From NCBI RefSeq assembly GCF_009909615.1, contig NZ_WWNE01000012.1, positions 124,001 through 188,000 on the forward strand: a stretch of DNA of 64,000 nucleotides, given 5' to 3'. Below, piece after piece: positions 9,401 to 18,562 of this stretch. Each line of letters begins with the position of its first letter. Within the stretch, counting starts at the first letter, position 1. A model generated the notes under the pieces. The model was not told the DNA's origin. It did not search any database and saw nothing but the letters and a program-made list of their open reading frames with translations. The position numbers were made by a program, and so were the translations under genes. The stretch is from Acidiluteibacter ferrifornacis. GTDB taxonomy: Bacteria > Bacteroidota > Bacteroidia > Flavobacteriales_E > Vicingaceae.

Positions 9401-10895
9401 CTTTTATTCTCCGATTGCTCGATTTGATTCGAGAAGACATATTATTAGTGCTTTTGATGTCAAGTATATTACTACTGGTGATGCGAAAGTTTTTCCAGAT
9501 AGCGGGGCTGTAGTTATTCGAAAAAGCGCTAACATGGAGCAGTTGGAAAATGCTGGTGTTGTAGCAAATGCCGTTACAGAATATCACAATATATATAATG
9601 CAAAAATTAAAATAGAAGGAAAGAAAAAGTATTTCGGTTCAGGCTATATTGATTATGTAGATGAAAATTCCAACGCTCAATCCATTTATTTGCAGACAAT
9701 AAATGTAGATACTACTGGCCAAACTATAGCACACGGTGTTATTGAAGACGATTCTTTATTCACATTAAGTCCTCAGCATGCTTTTAAGGGAGAGGTAGAC
9801 TTATTAGCGAATAATCAATACTTAATTTTTGATGGAGGGGTAAGAATTAATCACAATTGTGATTTAATCCGAATCAACTGGTTGAGATTTAGAGGTGAAA
9901 TTAATCCTAATGAAATTTATATTCCAATAGATACAGGAATTGTAGATGTAAATAAAACAATATTATCAGCTAGTATTAACTTAAATACTGATAGCAATTT
10001 TATTTATTCTGCATTTGTTTCTCAGAAGGTTTTCCATAGTGATAGAGAATTGTTGCCTGCGTATGGGTTTATGTTTTATGATAAAGAAAACCAAGAGTAT
10101 AAGATAAGCTCTAAAGAAAAAATCAAGTCATTAAATATTCCTGGTAATTATTTGAGTTTGAACCTGAAGGATTGTAAAGTTTATGGCGAGGGTAAAGTTA
10201 ATTTAGCCGCAGATTTAGGACAGGTTAAGCTCATGACTACTGGCTCAATGATACATAATCGCCCAACATTAGAGGCCGAGAATGAGGTGATTGGTGATTT
10301 CATGATGGGGATTGACTTCTTTTTTGATGATAACGCAATGAAAAAGGTGGCTGATCAAATAAATGAAAATTTAAAGCTTCAACCAGTGGATTTGTCCAGG
10401 GCTGTATTTGAGAAGGGACTTCGAGAAGTTATTGCGTTGGATGAGGCAGATAAGCTTATTTCTCAGTTGAATCTAAATGGTAAATTCAAAAGAATTCCAA
10501 ATGAATTGAATCAGCGAATTGTTTTTAATGATATAAAGTTTAAATGGAATGAAGAGCAAAACACTTTCACTTCCTTTGGACAGTTAGGAATCTCTAATAT
10601 CAATAAGGAAGAAGTAAATAAATACATTGATGGTGTAGTGATGATCACTAAAAAGAGAAGTGGTGATATTTTGGACATCTACTTAGAGATAGATGGTAAT
10701 AATTGGTATTATTTTAATTACCGTAGAGGGATGATGCAAGTTGTTTCATCTAATGAGGCTTTTAATGAGCAGATTAAATCCTTAAAAGATGATAAACGAA
10801 AGGCAGATGTCGCTCGAAAAGAGGAACCATTTACTTTCATGTACGGGAATCAGAAAAAGAAAGAAATTTTCTTAAGGCAATTTGAAGTAGAGTAG
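6450..10895 (+). CDS. Giant secreted beta-rich protein of unknown function
   Basis: 1481 aa from ATG 6450. That start gives a clean signal peptide (MKKLLIAIVFLSINWSLKAQ, cleavage after AQ); a frame 27 bp upstream overlaps prmA and adds nothing. I do not recognise a named family. After a helical N-terminal section (~20-140, DARKEGKDFMKQF...), most of the chain alternates short beta-strand-like segments with turns, and its periodic texture recalls beta-helix or AsmA/TamB/LptA-like folds. A helical patch at ~470-505 (MIKELCYYMKISDAAAENLLMYLATRGFLKY) looks like a winged-helix or scaffold insert. There is no T9SS tail; it ends FLRQFEVE. Likely periplasmic or cell-surface, by inference from the signal peptide only. 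Confidence 0.8.
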   Translation: MKKLLIAIVFLSINWSLKAQTPLSFASDSIQFFNQMESFMSDARKEGKDFMKQFKEVWYGGYFSDEQRRGVYMVTNKMLQKKMRAFPDFRSYLYTVGSFVTSTYQTEKSFDEWQATLVRLLDDRNKRNFTNFLTFSDGLFSENAIYKSTSTKWAANNSNYIFGFDSLPKITFEELDLICYSRGDSMKIINTTGTYYPTEEKWIGNGGVVTWEKAGMMSEEVYAKVFNYEINTKTYSYTADSVEFYNSFYFDKPLLGQLEDKIQANNTPEKSTYPKFDSYNKRLVIQNISPAVDYDGGFSMVGSKFIGSGNEENDAYLLFHRNDTIFLRASSKAFVINTERIISDNAAISFYLGSDSIHHPGLNFKFFPKKKQVTLYRDNQGMAISPYFDSFHQIDMDFEVLNWNQEDPLIEMTSLMGSTRTEATFTSENFFKLSEYRHLQGRGDVNPLLQIQRLSEQVGSKDLMIKELCYYMKISDAAAENLLMYLATRGFLKYNYKKGEFTVKKRLTQYVQSSFSKIDYDVISIRSDIKGKNNASLNLLNYDLTINGVEGILLSDSQKVFILPSDQRVVMKKNRYFTFGGQVEAVDIFSFYGKEFSFDYEQFKINLTNVDSLGLRAYSGELDRNGNPILKKVRTVIEGINGELLIDNFENKSGIKEFPEFPVIKSFGDSYVYYDKKEVENGVYKRDDFYFQVRPFEIDSLDNFSNDQLRFEGSFTSNIFPEFDEALTVQSDMSLGFIRQAPPGGYPTYGGKGQFHNTIKLSNKGLRGDGKLEYLTSTTLSDDFKFYPKSVEALAQSHVLAEVKTGTEFPPVQGDSVNINWKPQEDVFYTTAVTNNSLAFYDMRSYFRGTTALRPNGLSGNGVFLFEKANLASKNMIFQNTVFDADTADFELLEENNSGFALNTANVKAHVDYKGRFAEFKPNGEDDPIFFPTNQYLCFMEEFKWYMDNGMIDLTGKAQNTVSADVKLEGSKFISTKAEQDSLFFYSPIARFDSRRHIISAFDVKYITTGDAKVFPDSGAVVIRKSANMEQLENAGVVANAVTEYHNIYNAKIKIEGKKKYFGSGYIDYVDENSNAQSIYLQTINVDTTGQTIAHGVIEDDSLFTLSPQHAFKGEVDLLANNQYLIFDGGVRINHNCDLIRINWLRFRGEINPNEIYIPIDTGIVDVNKTILSASINLNTDSNFIYSAFVSQKVFHSDRELLPAYGFMFYDKENQEYKISSKEKIKSLNIPGNYLSLNLKDCKVYGEGKVNLAADLGQVKLMTTGSMIHNRPTLEAENEVIGDFMMGIDFFFDDNAMKKVADQINENLKLQPVDLSRAVFEKGLREVIALDEADKLISQLNLNGKFKRIPNELNQRIVFNDIKFKWNEEQNTFTSFGQLGISNINKEEVNKYIDGVVMITKKRSGDILDIYLEIDGNNWYYFNYRRGMMQVVSSNEAFNEQIKSLKDDKRKADVARKEEPFTFMYGNQKKKEIFLRQFEVE

Positions 10896-11093
10896 CTCGT
10901 CGAAAGATTTATTCTTCTTATCAAATTATTAGGAGCTAATTAGGTATTTTACCCATATTTGTATTTTCTAAGAAAATAGATTGTTTGTAAGTATGTTGAT
11001 AGAATGGTTGAATACAACGTATTTAAAGACAAAGCATTCTATAAATTTGAGAAATGCTGATATAGTATATTATAAGGGACAAGATAATAAAAG

Positions 11094-14000
11094 ATGATTT
11101 TTAAAAATATAACTGTTGTTATTGCGATAATATTTTTAATGTTCTCCAATGGGTCTTTTGCACAAGATTCTTTCAAATCTGAGGACGAATTAAAAAGTAA
11201 AGCAGCAGAACTGTTCGATCAGAAAAAGTTTGTGGAAGCCGCTCCACTGTATGCACAATTATTGAGTTTGTATCCCAAAGATCCTGAGTATAACTATAAG
11301 TACGGTGCGACTTTATTGGATGCGGATCCAGATAAAAGTAAGGCATTGAAATACTTAGCTTTCGCTACTTCAAAATCCAATATTGACCCTCTGGCTTACT
11401 ATTATGCGGGTAAGGCTTTTCATTATAATTATCAATTTACTAAGGCGTTACAAAATTACAATAAGTTTAAAACGAAAGCCTCAACTGCAGATCGGAAATT
11501 GTATGAAATTGATCAGCAAATTGAAATGGTTAAAAGTGGAAATGAGCTGCTTCGGTCCATCAATAGATTAGATGTTATTTCCAAGGAATCCATCTCAAAA
11601 GACGACTTTTTTAGAATATATCAATTAGAAGGGTTAGACGGAAATGTTGTTGTAAAGCCGGATGAATTTAAATCTAAATACGATAAAAAGAATAATGAAT
11701 CTTCGGTAATGTATTTGCCCAATGATGCTAATGAGGTTTATTTTTCTTCCTACGGAAAGAATGGTGAAAATCAGCGAGATATTTACAAGGCTGTTAAATT
11801 GGGTAATGGAAAATGGAGTGAAGCGGTAAATGTAGGCAATTCCATAAATACTCCTTATGATGAGGCTTTTGCTTTTATTTTACCGGACAAAAGAACGATG
11901 TATTTTGCCTCTAAAGGACATAACTCTATGGGGGGATATGACTTGTTTAAAACTACATACGATGAAAGTATTGGGGGTTGGACTAAACCTGTTAATCTAG
12001 ACTTTCCATTTTCTACAGTGAATGATGATGTAATGTTTGTGACTAATGGAGATCAGTCATTAGCTTACTTTGCTTCTGATCGAAATAATGTTAGTGATCA
12101 ATACTATGTTTATAAAGTGTCTACAACACCTAAACAACCTGATTTATTAGTGATAAAAGGAAAGTTTATAGCTGAAAACATCCCGACATTGAAAAGGGCT
12201 AAAATAACTATCGTGGATGCTGTAACTAATGAAACAGTTGGGGTTTATGATACTGATGAAAAAGGAAATTATTCAGTTGAAATAGAAAGTAAAGGAGGTA
12301 TCTATAAATTCAATATCGAAACTACAGAAGATGCTCCAATTCATGCAGGAACTGTAAATATTCCAAGTCAAGAGGAGTTTTTATTGCTTGGACAAGAATT
12401 AAGATTGGTAGGCGAGGGAAATAATCAAAAATTAGTAATTAAGAATATTTTTGATGGATCCATTTCTACTGAAGATTACTCTGGTGGACCAATTGTTTCG
12501 TCGAGTTTATTAATCAGACAAGCTGACATTAAGAAAAATGCAGATGAAGCCCAAATAATTGCAGATGCTAGAAATACCTCTGCAATAGAAGGTGGTATAG
12601 TAGCTCCAAATGACGCTACTTCAACTTCAAAAACTGAAGAAGTAAGGTCGGGAGAAGTGGCAAGTACTATTGCTGAAGATGCAGTAGAGGTAAAAGCAAA
12701 GTCGATTAGAGATGAGATTTCAACTATTGAATCTAAGTTAAAGACAAAAGCGGATGATGCTGCAAAGAGTGCTAAATATACCTACAGTGAGGGCTATAAG
12801 AAAAGTAACGAAGCTTTAGAGTTTTTCAAGGAATCCGAAAAACAAGACGAGATTGCTAGTAGTAGTTCAGGAGAAGAGCAAGCAATTGCCCTTAAAAAGG
12901 CTGCAGAAGCCAAAAGTAGAGCTGAAAAACTTGCTCTTGAATCTAAATTGGCACTTAACTATGCTGAAGTTTTTGAAAATAAAGCATTGGACTACTCTTC
13001 TCAATTGGATAAAACAGTTGCAACGAAGAAAGCGGTAGATAGCTTAATAGTTGAGAATCAAATTGAAAGTGCTGATTCAAAGTTGATAGCACTTAAAAAA
13101 ACCATTGTGATCCCGAACAATGGATTAACTGTGGTAGAAGAAGAAAAGGAAAGAATTACTAGAAATAAAATTGCGGTAGAGAACGATCTTTCAAAAAATG
13201 AAAATTCAATTAAATTGTTATCTGAACAGATAAAAGTGATTGAAGACGAAGCAATGCAATTGACCGATCAATTTGAAAATACCCGTAACAAGAATGAGAA
13301 GGAGAAAATTCAGAATAGATTGAATAGCTTGAGTTTGGATAAGGAGGATCTAAAATTTGAAATCAATAAAAACAAACAAGAAGTTATAGAGAACAAAGCT
13401 GAAGTTGATCAAGTTCGATTTGAGGAAAGTTATACAGATCGTTTAGCAAGTGGAATTCAAAATAATGAAGGAAAGTCACTGGTTGCAGTTTCTTCACAAC
13501 AAAAGGAAGCACTTTCAGAGACCGTGTCTTATTTTGAAGAAAATAATTTACTTTACTCAACATCCAGTTCTACCAATACAGCATCCTCTGCAGACATAAA
13601 GGACCCTTCTGTATTGACAACTGAATTGAATGCTTTGCCTTCGGACGAATCTTTTAGTAAGCGAATTTCTGAAGCACAGAATGTAACAAATGAAGCAGAG
13701 AAAAACCTGCAATTAGCAGAAATCAACCAAGATTGGGCGAATGTTTTACAACAAAAAATAGACTTAAATCAACAACTAACCTCGTCTGCAGAACCTAATC
13801 AGAAAAACAGTATTTCTCAAGAAATTAACGAGTTAAAACAACAAAAGCTAGAGAAACAAAATGCAGCTGAAGAATACTCTAAACTCAGTCAAGGTATAGG
13901 TAAATCATCAGTTGTAAGCACAGAACCCAAAGAGCTATCTGAGCCATCTTACTTTAAGGGGTATGAAATAAATTTAAAGGAAGCAGAGGCAATCTCAGAT

Positions 14001-16805
14001 GAAAGGAGTAGAGACGAAGCCAAAATTGCCATATACAATGATTGGAACCAGGAAATAGATAAAGAAATACTATCCATCACTAACTTGTCTGATGATTCAC
14101 CTAATGCTGAATTGAATGAGCAGCATCTAGCTTCACTAAGAGAGAAAAGAAGAGATAATGACTCTAAAATTTTAAAGTTGGGCGGAGAGACAACTTTAGC
14201 TGAAAATACTTCAGCTAATATTCCGCAAGTAGGCGATAGCCCAAATTTATTTAACCCAAACAACAGAAATGAGGGAAGTTCCAACGAAAAGGTCGATCCT
14301 AGTAAGATAGATAATGAAGTGGTTGCAGAAGCTAACATTCCATCTATTGAGAAAGAAGAGAGCCTTGTTGAGTCAAATGATCAGCCTAAGCGTACTCAGG
14401 GTGGTGACAATTCTAACTCAACTAATACTAGTTCGGTTACCTCCAAAAAACAATCTGCAACATCCACAGTTAATTATGCGGCACCTAAAGGTTCAGCTGC
14501 GGATAAATTTTCAGATCTAAAATATGCTACTGATGTTTCTTATGATTCACCTGCAGCAAAGCAATTAATACAAACTGCAGAATCTGAAAAAGCAGAAGCA
14601 AGCTCACTGATGAATCAGTATCGAGAAACTCGACAGGCTGCTTTAGCATTGCCTACTGTAAAAGAAAGAGCAGATGTATTAGCTCAAGCTGATGCTCTCA
14701 GAGAGCAATCAGAGAAGAAACAAATTGAAGTGAATGAGATTTATGGTCAGGTAAATCAAGCTGAGTTTATTCAACAAAATGCCGCTTTGAATGACTTTCC
14801 AAAATTTAGTCAACAATTCCAGTCGAGTAATATAGAGCTAGCCGATTTATTGTTGAATGAGTCCTACTACTATTTTAATGAGGCACAAAATATTCGTAAA
14901 GCAGTAGTTGAAAAGGAACGGTTCAATCAAAAAACGGTTGATTTGCAAAAGGCGTATAATTACGAAGTGATTGCTTTGAAAAAGCAACAGGAAGCAATGG
15001 CAGCGTTGCAAGAAGCAACCATTGAGTATGAAAATCCATCTTCGGCAGAACCTAAAGACGTCCGTGTGGTTAACAATGCTGAAGTTAAGAACAGAAGAAT
15101 GGAGGCGACTGGTCAGAAGAATGTTCTGGCTGCTAGAGAGAAAGCTATTGCCGATTCTATTCAAGGAGAAGTGTTAGAGTTGGATTCAAAAATTGCTGAG
15201 TTACAATATCAACTATCTGAAACGAAAAAGAAGAAGGAAAGAGAAGTAATTGAAGCAGAAATTATTCAATTAACGGAAGATAAAGAAAGAAAAGAGAATC
15301 AAGCTGAACTATACAACAGAAGAGCCAATCAGTTAGAAGAGCAATTAACGAAAATGGAAGAGTCGCGTGAGGATAGACTTCAGGCAATTTTCGAAGAAAA
15401 ACAGATAGCGAATCAACTTAGAGGTTCTGTGGCTTTAAACCAACCAGGCGTCGATGTTGGAGCGGTTGAATTTACTGAAGATGAGTATAATTCCATAAAG
15501 GAAAGTCCTGCTTTCATAACTTATACTAAGAATATTCAAGAGCGTAATCAATTGATTAAAGAGGCGAATGTGATGTATGAGCAAATGGAAGTTGCCAACA
15601 ATAAAAATGATAAGAGATTGGCTGATTCCTTGCAAAAAATGATACGTGTAAAAACTTATGTTGCAAGACAAAAGGAGAATGCAGCTAGTGCAGCCTTAGT
15701 GAATGTGAATAGAGTGGAAGCAATGAAAATGAGAAAGGCCGGGGCGCTCATTTCTGGAATGGCTCAAGCTGATTTTGTTCCACCAGCTCCAGATTTTTCA
15801 AAAGCTAATGATGTTTTAGCTAGTAATTCCGACTATACTACTACTAATGGTAATGAGTTTAATGAAGGCGGCAGTACCACAGTCGATTTAGGGAAAATTG
15901 AAGTTAACAAGAATGCTGATAATTCTACTCAGAAAACACCAGTTGTAAATAAGCCTGTGAAGAATAACTCAACTGTCCCAACTCAAAAAACGGCAAAGGT
16001 AAATCTTGAAGTAAATGATAAAGGAGTATTTAGTAAAGTTAATCCATCTGAATCTGTATACTCAAAAGACAATCCTATCCCAATAGATGTTGCATTACCA
16101 AAAGGTATTATATTTAAAGTTCAAGTTGGTGCGTTCAGAAATCCTATTTCACAAGATTTGTTTAAGGGATTTGCTCCTTTAATGGGAGAGAAAGTTGGTA
16201 ATGGAGGCATTACTCGATACACAGCTGGATTATTCCTTGAGTTTAATTCTGCAGACCAAGCCAAGGAAGAAATACGAGCATTAGGTTATTCTGATGCATT
16301 CGTTGTGGCATTTAAAGATGGAAAGAGAATAAATATAGCTGAAGCTAGAAATAATCAATCAGAAGGACAGAATACAGCTTCTATTGATGATGTGAAAGAG
16401 GTAGTAAATAAAATGACTGGAGTTTCCAAAACCGGGAATGGGTTAGTAGGATCTGGGAATAGTTTAGCATCATCAACAGACAATGCAACTTTGCCTGCTG
16501 AATTCAAGGCTGCAGATATAGCAGTAGCAAAAGATATTAAGAACATACCAGGAGTTTACTTTACTGTTCAAGTTGGAGTGTATTCTAAGCCGATTAAAAA
16601 AGGTGAGATAGATGTACCTGAGTTAGCCGTTATGGTGGTAAAGGATGGACTATATAGATACAGTTCAGGAGTATACAATGACCCTGTAAGTGCTGCAATA
16701 GGTAGAGATAGGTTGCGAAAAACTGTTCCCGATGCTTTTGTTATTGCTTATAATAATGGTAAGAAAATATCAACAGACGAAGCATTGAAATTAATGAATG
16801 AGTAA
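11094..16805 (+). CDS. Giant envelope protein: TPR, PD40 propeller, long coiled coil, two SPOR domains
   Basis: 1903 aa with a signal peptide (ending GSFAQ). Order of parts: TPR-like helices ~30-160 (AAELFDQKKFVEAAPLYAQLL); PD40/WD40-like propeller blades ~190-350 (VYFSSYGKNGENQRDIYKA, MYFASKGHNSMGGYDLFK, AYFASDRNNVSDQYYVYK); a carboxypeptidase-regulatory-like beta domain ~355-430; Ala/Glu/Lys/Gln-rich coiled-coil stretches ~500-1560; and two C-terminal SPOR-like units starting FKVQVGAFRNPIS (~1672) and FTVQVGVYSKPIK (~1823). SPOR domains bind denuded peptidoglycan. The TPR-PD40 half resembles T9SS PorE/OmpA-family accessory proteins, but the OmpA domain is replaced by SPOR. A structural envelope or gliding/secretion role is inferred. 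Confidence 0.85.
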   Translation: MIFKNITVVIAIIFLMFSNGSFAQDSFKSEDELKSKAAELFDQKKFVEAAPLYAQLLSLYPKDPEYNYKYGATLLDADPDKSKALKYLAFATSKSNIDPLAYYYAGKAFHYNYQFTKALQNYNKFKTKASTADRKLYEIDQQIEMVKSGNELLRSINRLDVISKESISKDDFFRIYQLEGLDGNVVVKPDEFKSKYDKKNNESSVMYLPNDANEVYFSSYGKNGENQRDIYKAVKLGNGKWSEAVNVGNSINTPYDEAFAFILPDKRTMYFASKGHNSMGGYDLFKTTYDESIGGWTKPVNLDFPFSTVNDDVMFVTNGDQSLAYFASDRNNVSDQYYVYKVSTTPKQPDLLVIKGKFIAENIPTLKRAKITIVDAVTNETVGVYDTDEKGNYSVEIESKGGIYKFNIETTEDAPIHAGTVNIPSQEEFLLLGQELRLVGEGNNQKLVIKNIFDGSISTEDYSGGPIVSSSLLIRQADIKKNADEAQIIADARNTSAIEGGIVAPNDATSTSKTEEVRSGEVASTIAEDAVEVKAKSIRDEISTIESKLKTKADDAAKSAKYTYSEGYKKSNEALEFFKESEKQDEIASSSSGEEQAIALKKAAEAKSRAEKLALESKLALNYAEVFENKALDYSSQLDKTVATKKAVDSLIVENQIESADSKLIALKKTIVIPNNGLTVVEEEKERITRNKIAVENDLSKNENSIKLLSEQIKVIEDEAMQLTDQFENTRNKNEKEKIQNRLNSLSLDKEDLKFEINKNKQEVIENKAEVDQVRFEESYTDRLASGIQNNEGKSLVAVSSQQKEALSETVSYFEENNLLYSTSSSTNTASSADIKDPSVLTTELNALPSDESFSKRISEAQNVTNEAEKNLQLAEINQDWANVLQQKIDLNQQLTSSAEPNQKNSISQEINELKQQKLEKQNAAEEYSKLSQGIGKSSVVSTEPKELSEPSYFKGYEINLKEAEAISDERSRDEAKIAIYNDWNQEIDKEILSITNLSDDSPNAELNEQHLASLREKRRDNDSKILKLGGETTLAENTSANIPQVGDSPNLFNPNNRNEGSSNEKVDPSKIDNEVVAEANIPSIEKEESLVESNDQPKRTQGGDNSNSTNTSSVTSKKQSATSTVNYAAPKGSAADKFSDLKYATDVSYDSPAAKQLIQTAESEKAEASSLMNQYRETRQAALALPTVKERADVLAQADALREQSEKKQIEVNEIYGQVNQAEFIQQNAALNDFPKFSQQFQSSNIELADLLLNESYYYFNEAQNIRKAVVEKERFNQKTVDLQKAYNYEVIALKKQQEAMAALQEATIEYENPSSAEPKDVRVVNNAEVKNRRMEATGQKNVLAAREKAIADSIQGEVLELDSKIAELQYQLSETKKKKEREVIEAEIIQLTEDKERKENQAELYNRRANQLEEQLTKMEESREDRLQAIFEEKQIANQLRGSVALNQPGVDVGAVEFTEDEYNSIKESPAFITYTKNIQERNQLIKEANVMYEQMEVANNKNDKRLADSLQKMIRVKTYVARQKENAASAALVNVNRVEAMKMRKAGALISGMAQADFVPPAPDFSKANDVLASNSDYTTTNGNEFNEGGSTTVDLGKIEVNKNADNSTQKTPVVNKPVKNNSTVPTQKTAKVNLEVNDKGVFSKVNPSESVYSKDNPIPIDVALPKGIIFKVQVGAFRNPISQDLFKGFAPLMGEKVGNGGITRYTAGLFLEFNSADQAKEEIRALGYSDAFVVAFKDGKRINIAEARNNQSEGQNTASIDDVKEVVNKMTGVSKTGNGLVGSGNSLASSTDNATLPAEFKAADIAVAKDIKNIPGVYFTVQVGVYSKPIKKGEIDVPELAVMVVKDGLYRYSSGVYNDPVSAAIGRDRLRKTVPDAFVIAYNNGKKISTDEALKLMNE

Positions 16806-16834
16806 GTTGGTATACTTTTTGACTTTAAGATAAT

Positions 16835-17113
16835 ATGTCTGAAATAAAAACCGATACTTCAATAGAAGAATTGCTTAAAGAGACGTTGAGCAATCAACAT
16901 GAGATTATCCTTTTCAATGATGATGTAAATACTTTTGATCATGTTATAGAGTGCTTGATAAAGTATTGTGAGCACTCTCCCTTGCAAGCTGAACAATGTT
17001 CTTATATTGTTCATTACAACGGAAAGTGTAGTGTTAAAAAAGGAGCATTGAAAAAGTTAAAACCTATTAGTCAAGCATTGGTTGATCAACAATTGAGAGC
17101 AAAAATTATATAG
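16835..17113 (+). CDS. clpS: ATP-dependent Clp protease adaptor ClpS
   Basis: 92 aa. Delivers N-degron proteins to ClpAP/ClpCP. The ClpS core is visible: HEIILFNDDVNTFDHVIECL (Asn-Asp region contacting the N-end-rule residue), then the second helix (LQAEQCSYIVHYNGKCSVKKGA) and the final helix. Length is typical. The stop abuts the ATG of the M48 protease with no spacer, so these two are cotranscribed. The other Clp subunits are not in this window. Confidence 0.93.
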   Translation: MSEIKTDTSIEELLKETLSNQHEIILFNDDVNTFDHVIECLIKYCEHSPLQAEQCSYIVHYNGKCSVKKGALKKLKPISQALVDQQLRAKII

Positions 17114-17902
17114 ATGAAAACAATCTTTCAAACCTTCTTTCTTTTGTTCTTGGTGGCCTGCACAACAGTCCCTATTTCTGGTAGAAAACAAGTGAAGTTG
17201 CTACCCGAAAGCCAAATGCTTTCGATGAGCTTAAGCAGTTATGACCAAGTTAAACAAGAATTAAACCTATTGCCCGATACAGATCCGAGAGTAATACTTG
17301 TAAAAAAGGTGGGTGCCAAAATATCAACAGCTGTAAATACTTATCTCTCTAATAATGGCTACAAATCTCGCCTAGAAGAGTTTCAGTGGGAGTTTAATGT
17401 GGCAGAAGATAATACAGTTAATGCATGGTGTATGCCTGGAGGTAAGGTGATGTTTTATACTGGAATTTTGCCGATAACAGAAGATGAAGTTGGTATTGCT
17501 GTGGTTATGGGACATGAGATAGCCCACGCGGTTGCCAGACATGGAAATGAGCGAATGAGTCAAGGTTTGATTGTACAAGCTGGAGGCATGGCTTTGGATG
17601 TGGCTACTAGCCAAAAGGCGGAACTTACACGAAGCATCTTTCTAGCCTCTTATGGTGCGGCTTCTCAATTAGGTATATTAAAATATTCGAGAATGCATGA
17701 ATCTGAAGCAGATCAAATGGGACTTATTTTCATGGCTATGGCAGGCTATGACCCAATTAATGCAGTATATTTCTGGGAGAGAATGGCTGCACTAAGTGGG
17801 CAGAACCCAACTGAGTTACTGAGTACTCACCCTTCAGATGAAACTAGAATTAATGATATCAAGCATCACTTGCCTAAGGCATACGAATACTATAAAAAAT
17901 AG
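17114..17902 (+). CDS. M48-family metallopeptidase, lipoprotein
   Basis: 262 aa. Zinc protease of the BepA/LoiP type. The signal peptide ends in a lipobox (FLLFLVACTTVP), predicting lipidation and an envelope location. The zinc motif HEIAHAVARH lies at residues 134-143, and the third-ligand Glu is in the downstream MHESEADQMG. A C-terminal Gly-Gln-Asn-Pro region and LSTHPSDETRI are characteristic of the family. Homologues degrade or refold outer-membrane proteins; that role here is inferred. Translation is directly coupled to clpS (TAG then ATG). Confidence 0.93.
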   Translation: MKTIFQTFFLLFLVACTTVPISGRKQVKLLPESQMLSMSLSSYDQVKQELNLLPDTDPRVILVKKVGAKISTAVNTYLSNNGYKSRLEEFQWEFNVAEDNTVNAWCMPGGKVMFYTGILPITEDEVGIAVVMGHEIAHAVARHGNERMSQGLIVQAGGMALDVATSQKAELTRSIFLASYGAASQLGILKYSRMHESEADQMGLIFMAMAGYDPINAVYFWERMAALSGQNPTELLSTHPSDETRINDIKHHLPKAYEYYKK

Positions 17903-17937
17903 ATTAATTTTATACTATACCCCTAGCTTTAATAAAA

Positions 17938-18561
17938 ATGAGAAATCTAATCTTAGCATGCCTACTGCTCTTCAGTAGCTTTACATTTGGACAAACTCGA
18001 AAAGTTGGAGCAGATACTTTGTTGCTCGCCCTAAAGTCTATTACTAATTACACCGGAGAGGTAGTAGATAACAATATTCCCGAGTACTGTGTGACAGTAG
18101 ATGCATCTGAATCCATTGATCAATATGCTCCTGAATTAGAGTATACATGGGTGTTTGATGGTTTAAGAAAACGTAAAGGAATTAAGGTTGAACATTGTTT
18201 TACTCGACCTGGTTTTCATCAAGCTGCAATCAATACCTATGATCCTTCCATTGGTCAATTGGTTGAAAGTGATACCACAATTGTTTTAAATGTACCGCCT
18301 GCTTTAAGGTTTGATAAAAGTGGTTTTTTTAAAATATTAAATACAGTCTCATTTAAAACTAAAGGTTATAAAGCAGGTGAAGGGAATTTTTTATTGTGGA
18401 GCTTTGGTGATGGAAATTATACCACAGGACATGCTGTAAAGAATGTTTATTACGAGCAAGGAGATTTTGAAGTAATGGTATATGAGATGAAATACGAAGG
18501 AGATTCAATTCGTGTAATAAAAGCCATAAAAGACACTTTAACCATCAGTAACAACCGTTAA
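17938..18561 (+). CDS. Secreted protein with two PKD-like domains
   Basis: 207 aa with an N-terminal signal peptide (LILACLLLFSSFTFGQ). Two beta-sandwich repeats of the PKD type are seen: VTVDASESIDQYAPELEYTW, and FLLWSFGDGNYTTGHAVKNVYYEQGDFEVMVY, which carries the classic W-x-FGDG core. PKD domains mediate protein or carbohydrate contacts in extracellular proteins. No catalytic domain or T9SS tail is present. It begins 35 bp after the M48 gene and ends 1 bp before the next gene, so it likely sits in the same operon. Confidence 0.8.
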   Translation: MRNLILACLLLFSSFTFGQTRKVGADTLLLALKSITNYTGEVVDNNIPEYCVTVDASESIDQYAPELEYTWVFDGLRKRKGIKVEHCFTRPGFHQAAINTYDPSIGQLVESDTTIVLNVPPALRFDKSGFFKILNTVSFKTKGYKAGEGNFLLWSFGDGNYTTGHAVKNVYYEQGDFEVMVYEMKYEGDSIRVIKAIKDTLTISNNR

Positions 18562-18562
18562 T

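Noticed and set aside
13949-14338. Long minus-strand frame opposite the coiled-coil region of the giant SPOR protein
   Set aside because: Antisense shadow of a repetitive, Glu/Lys/Ala-rich coding region; no start context or family features.
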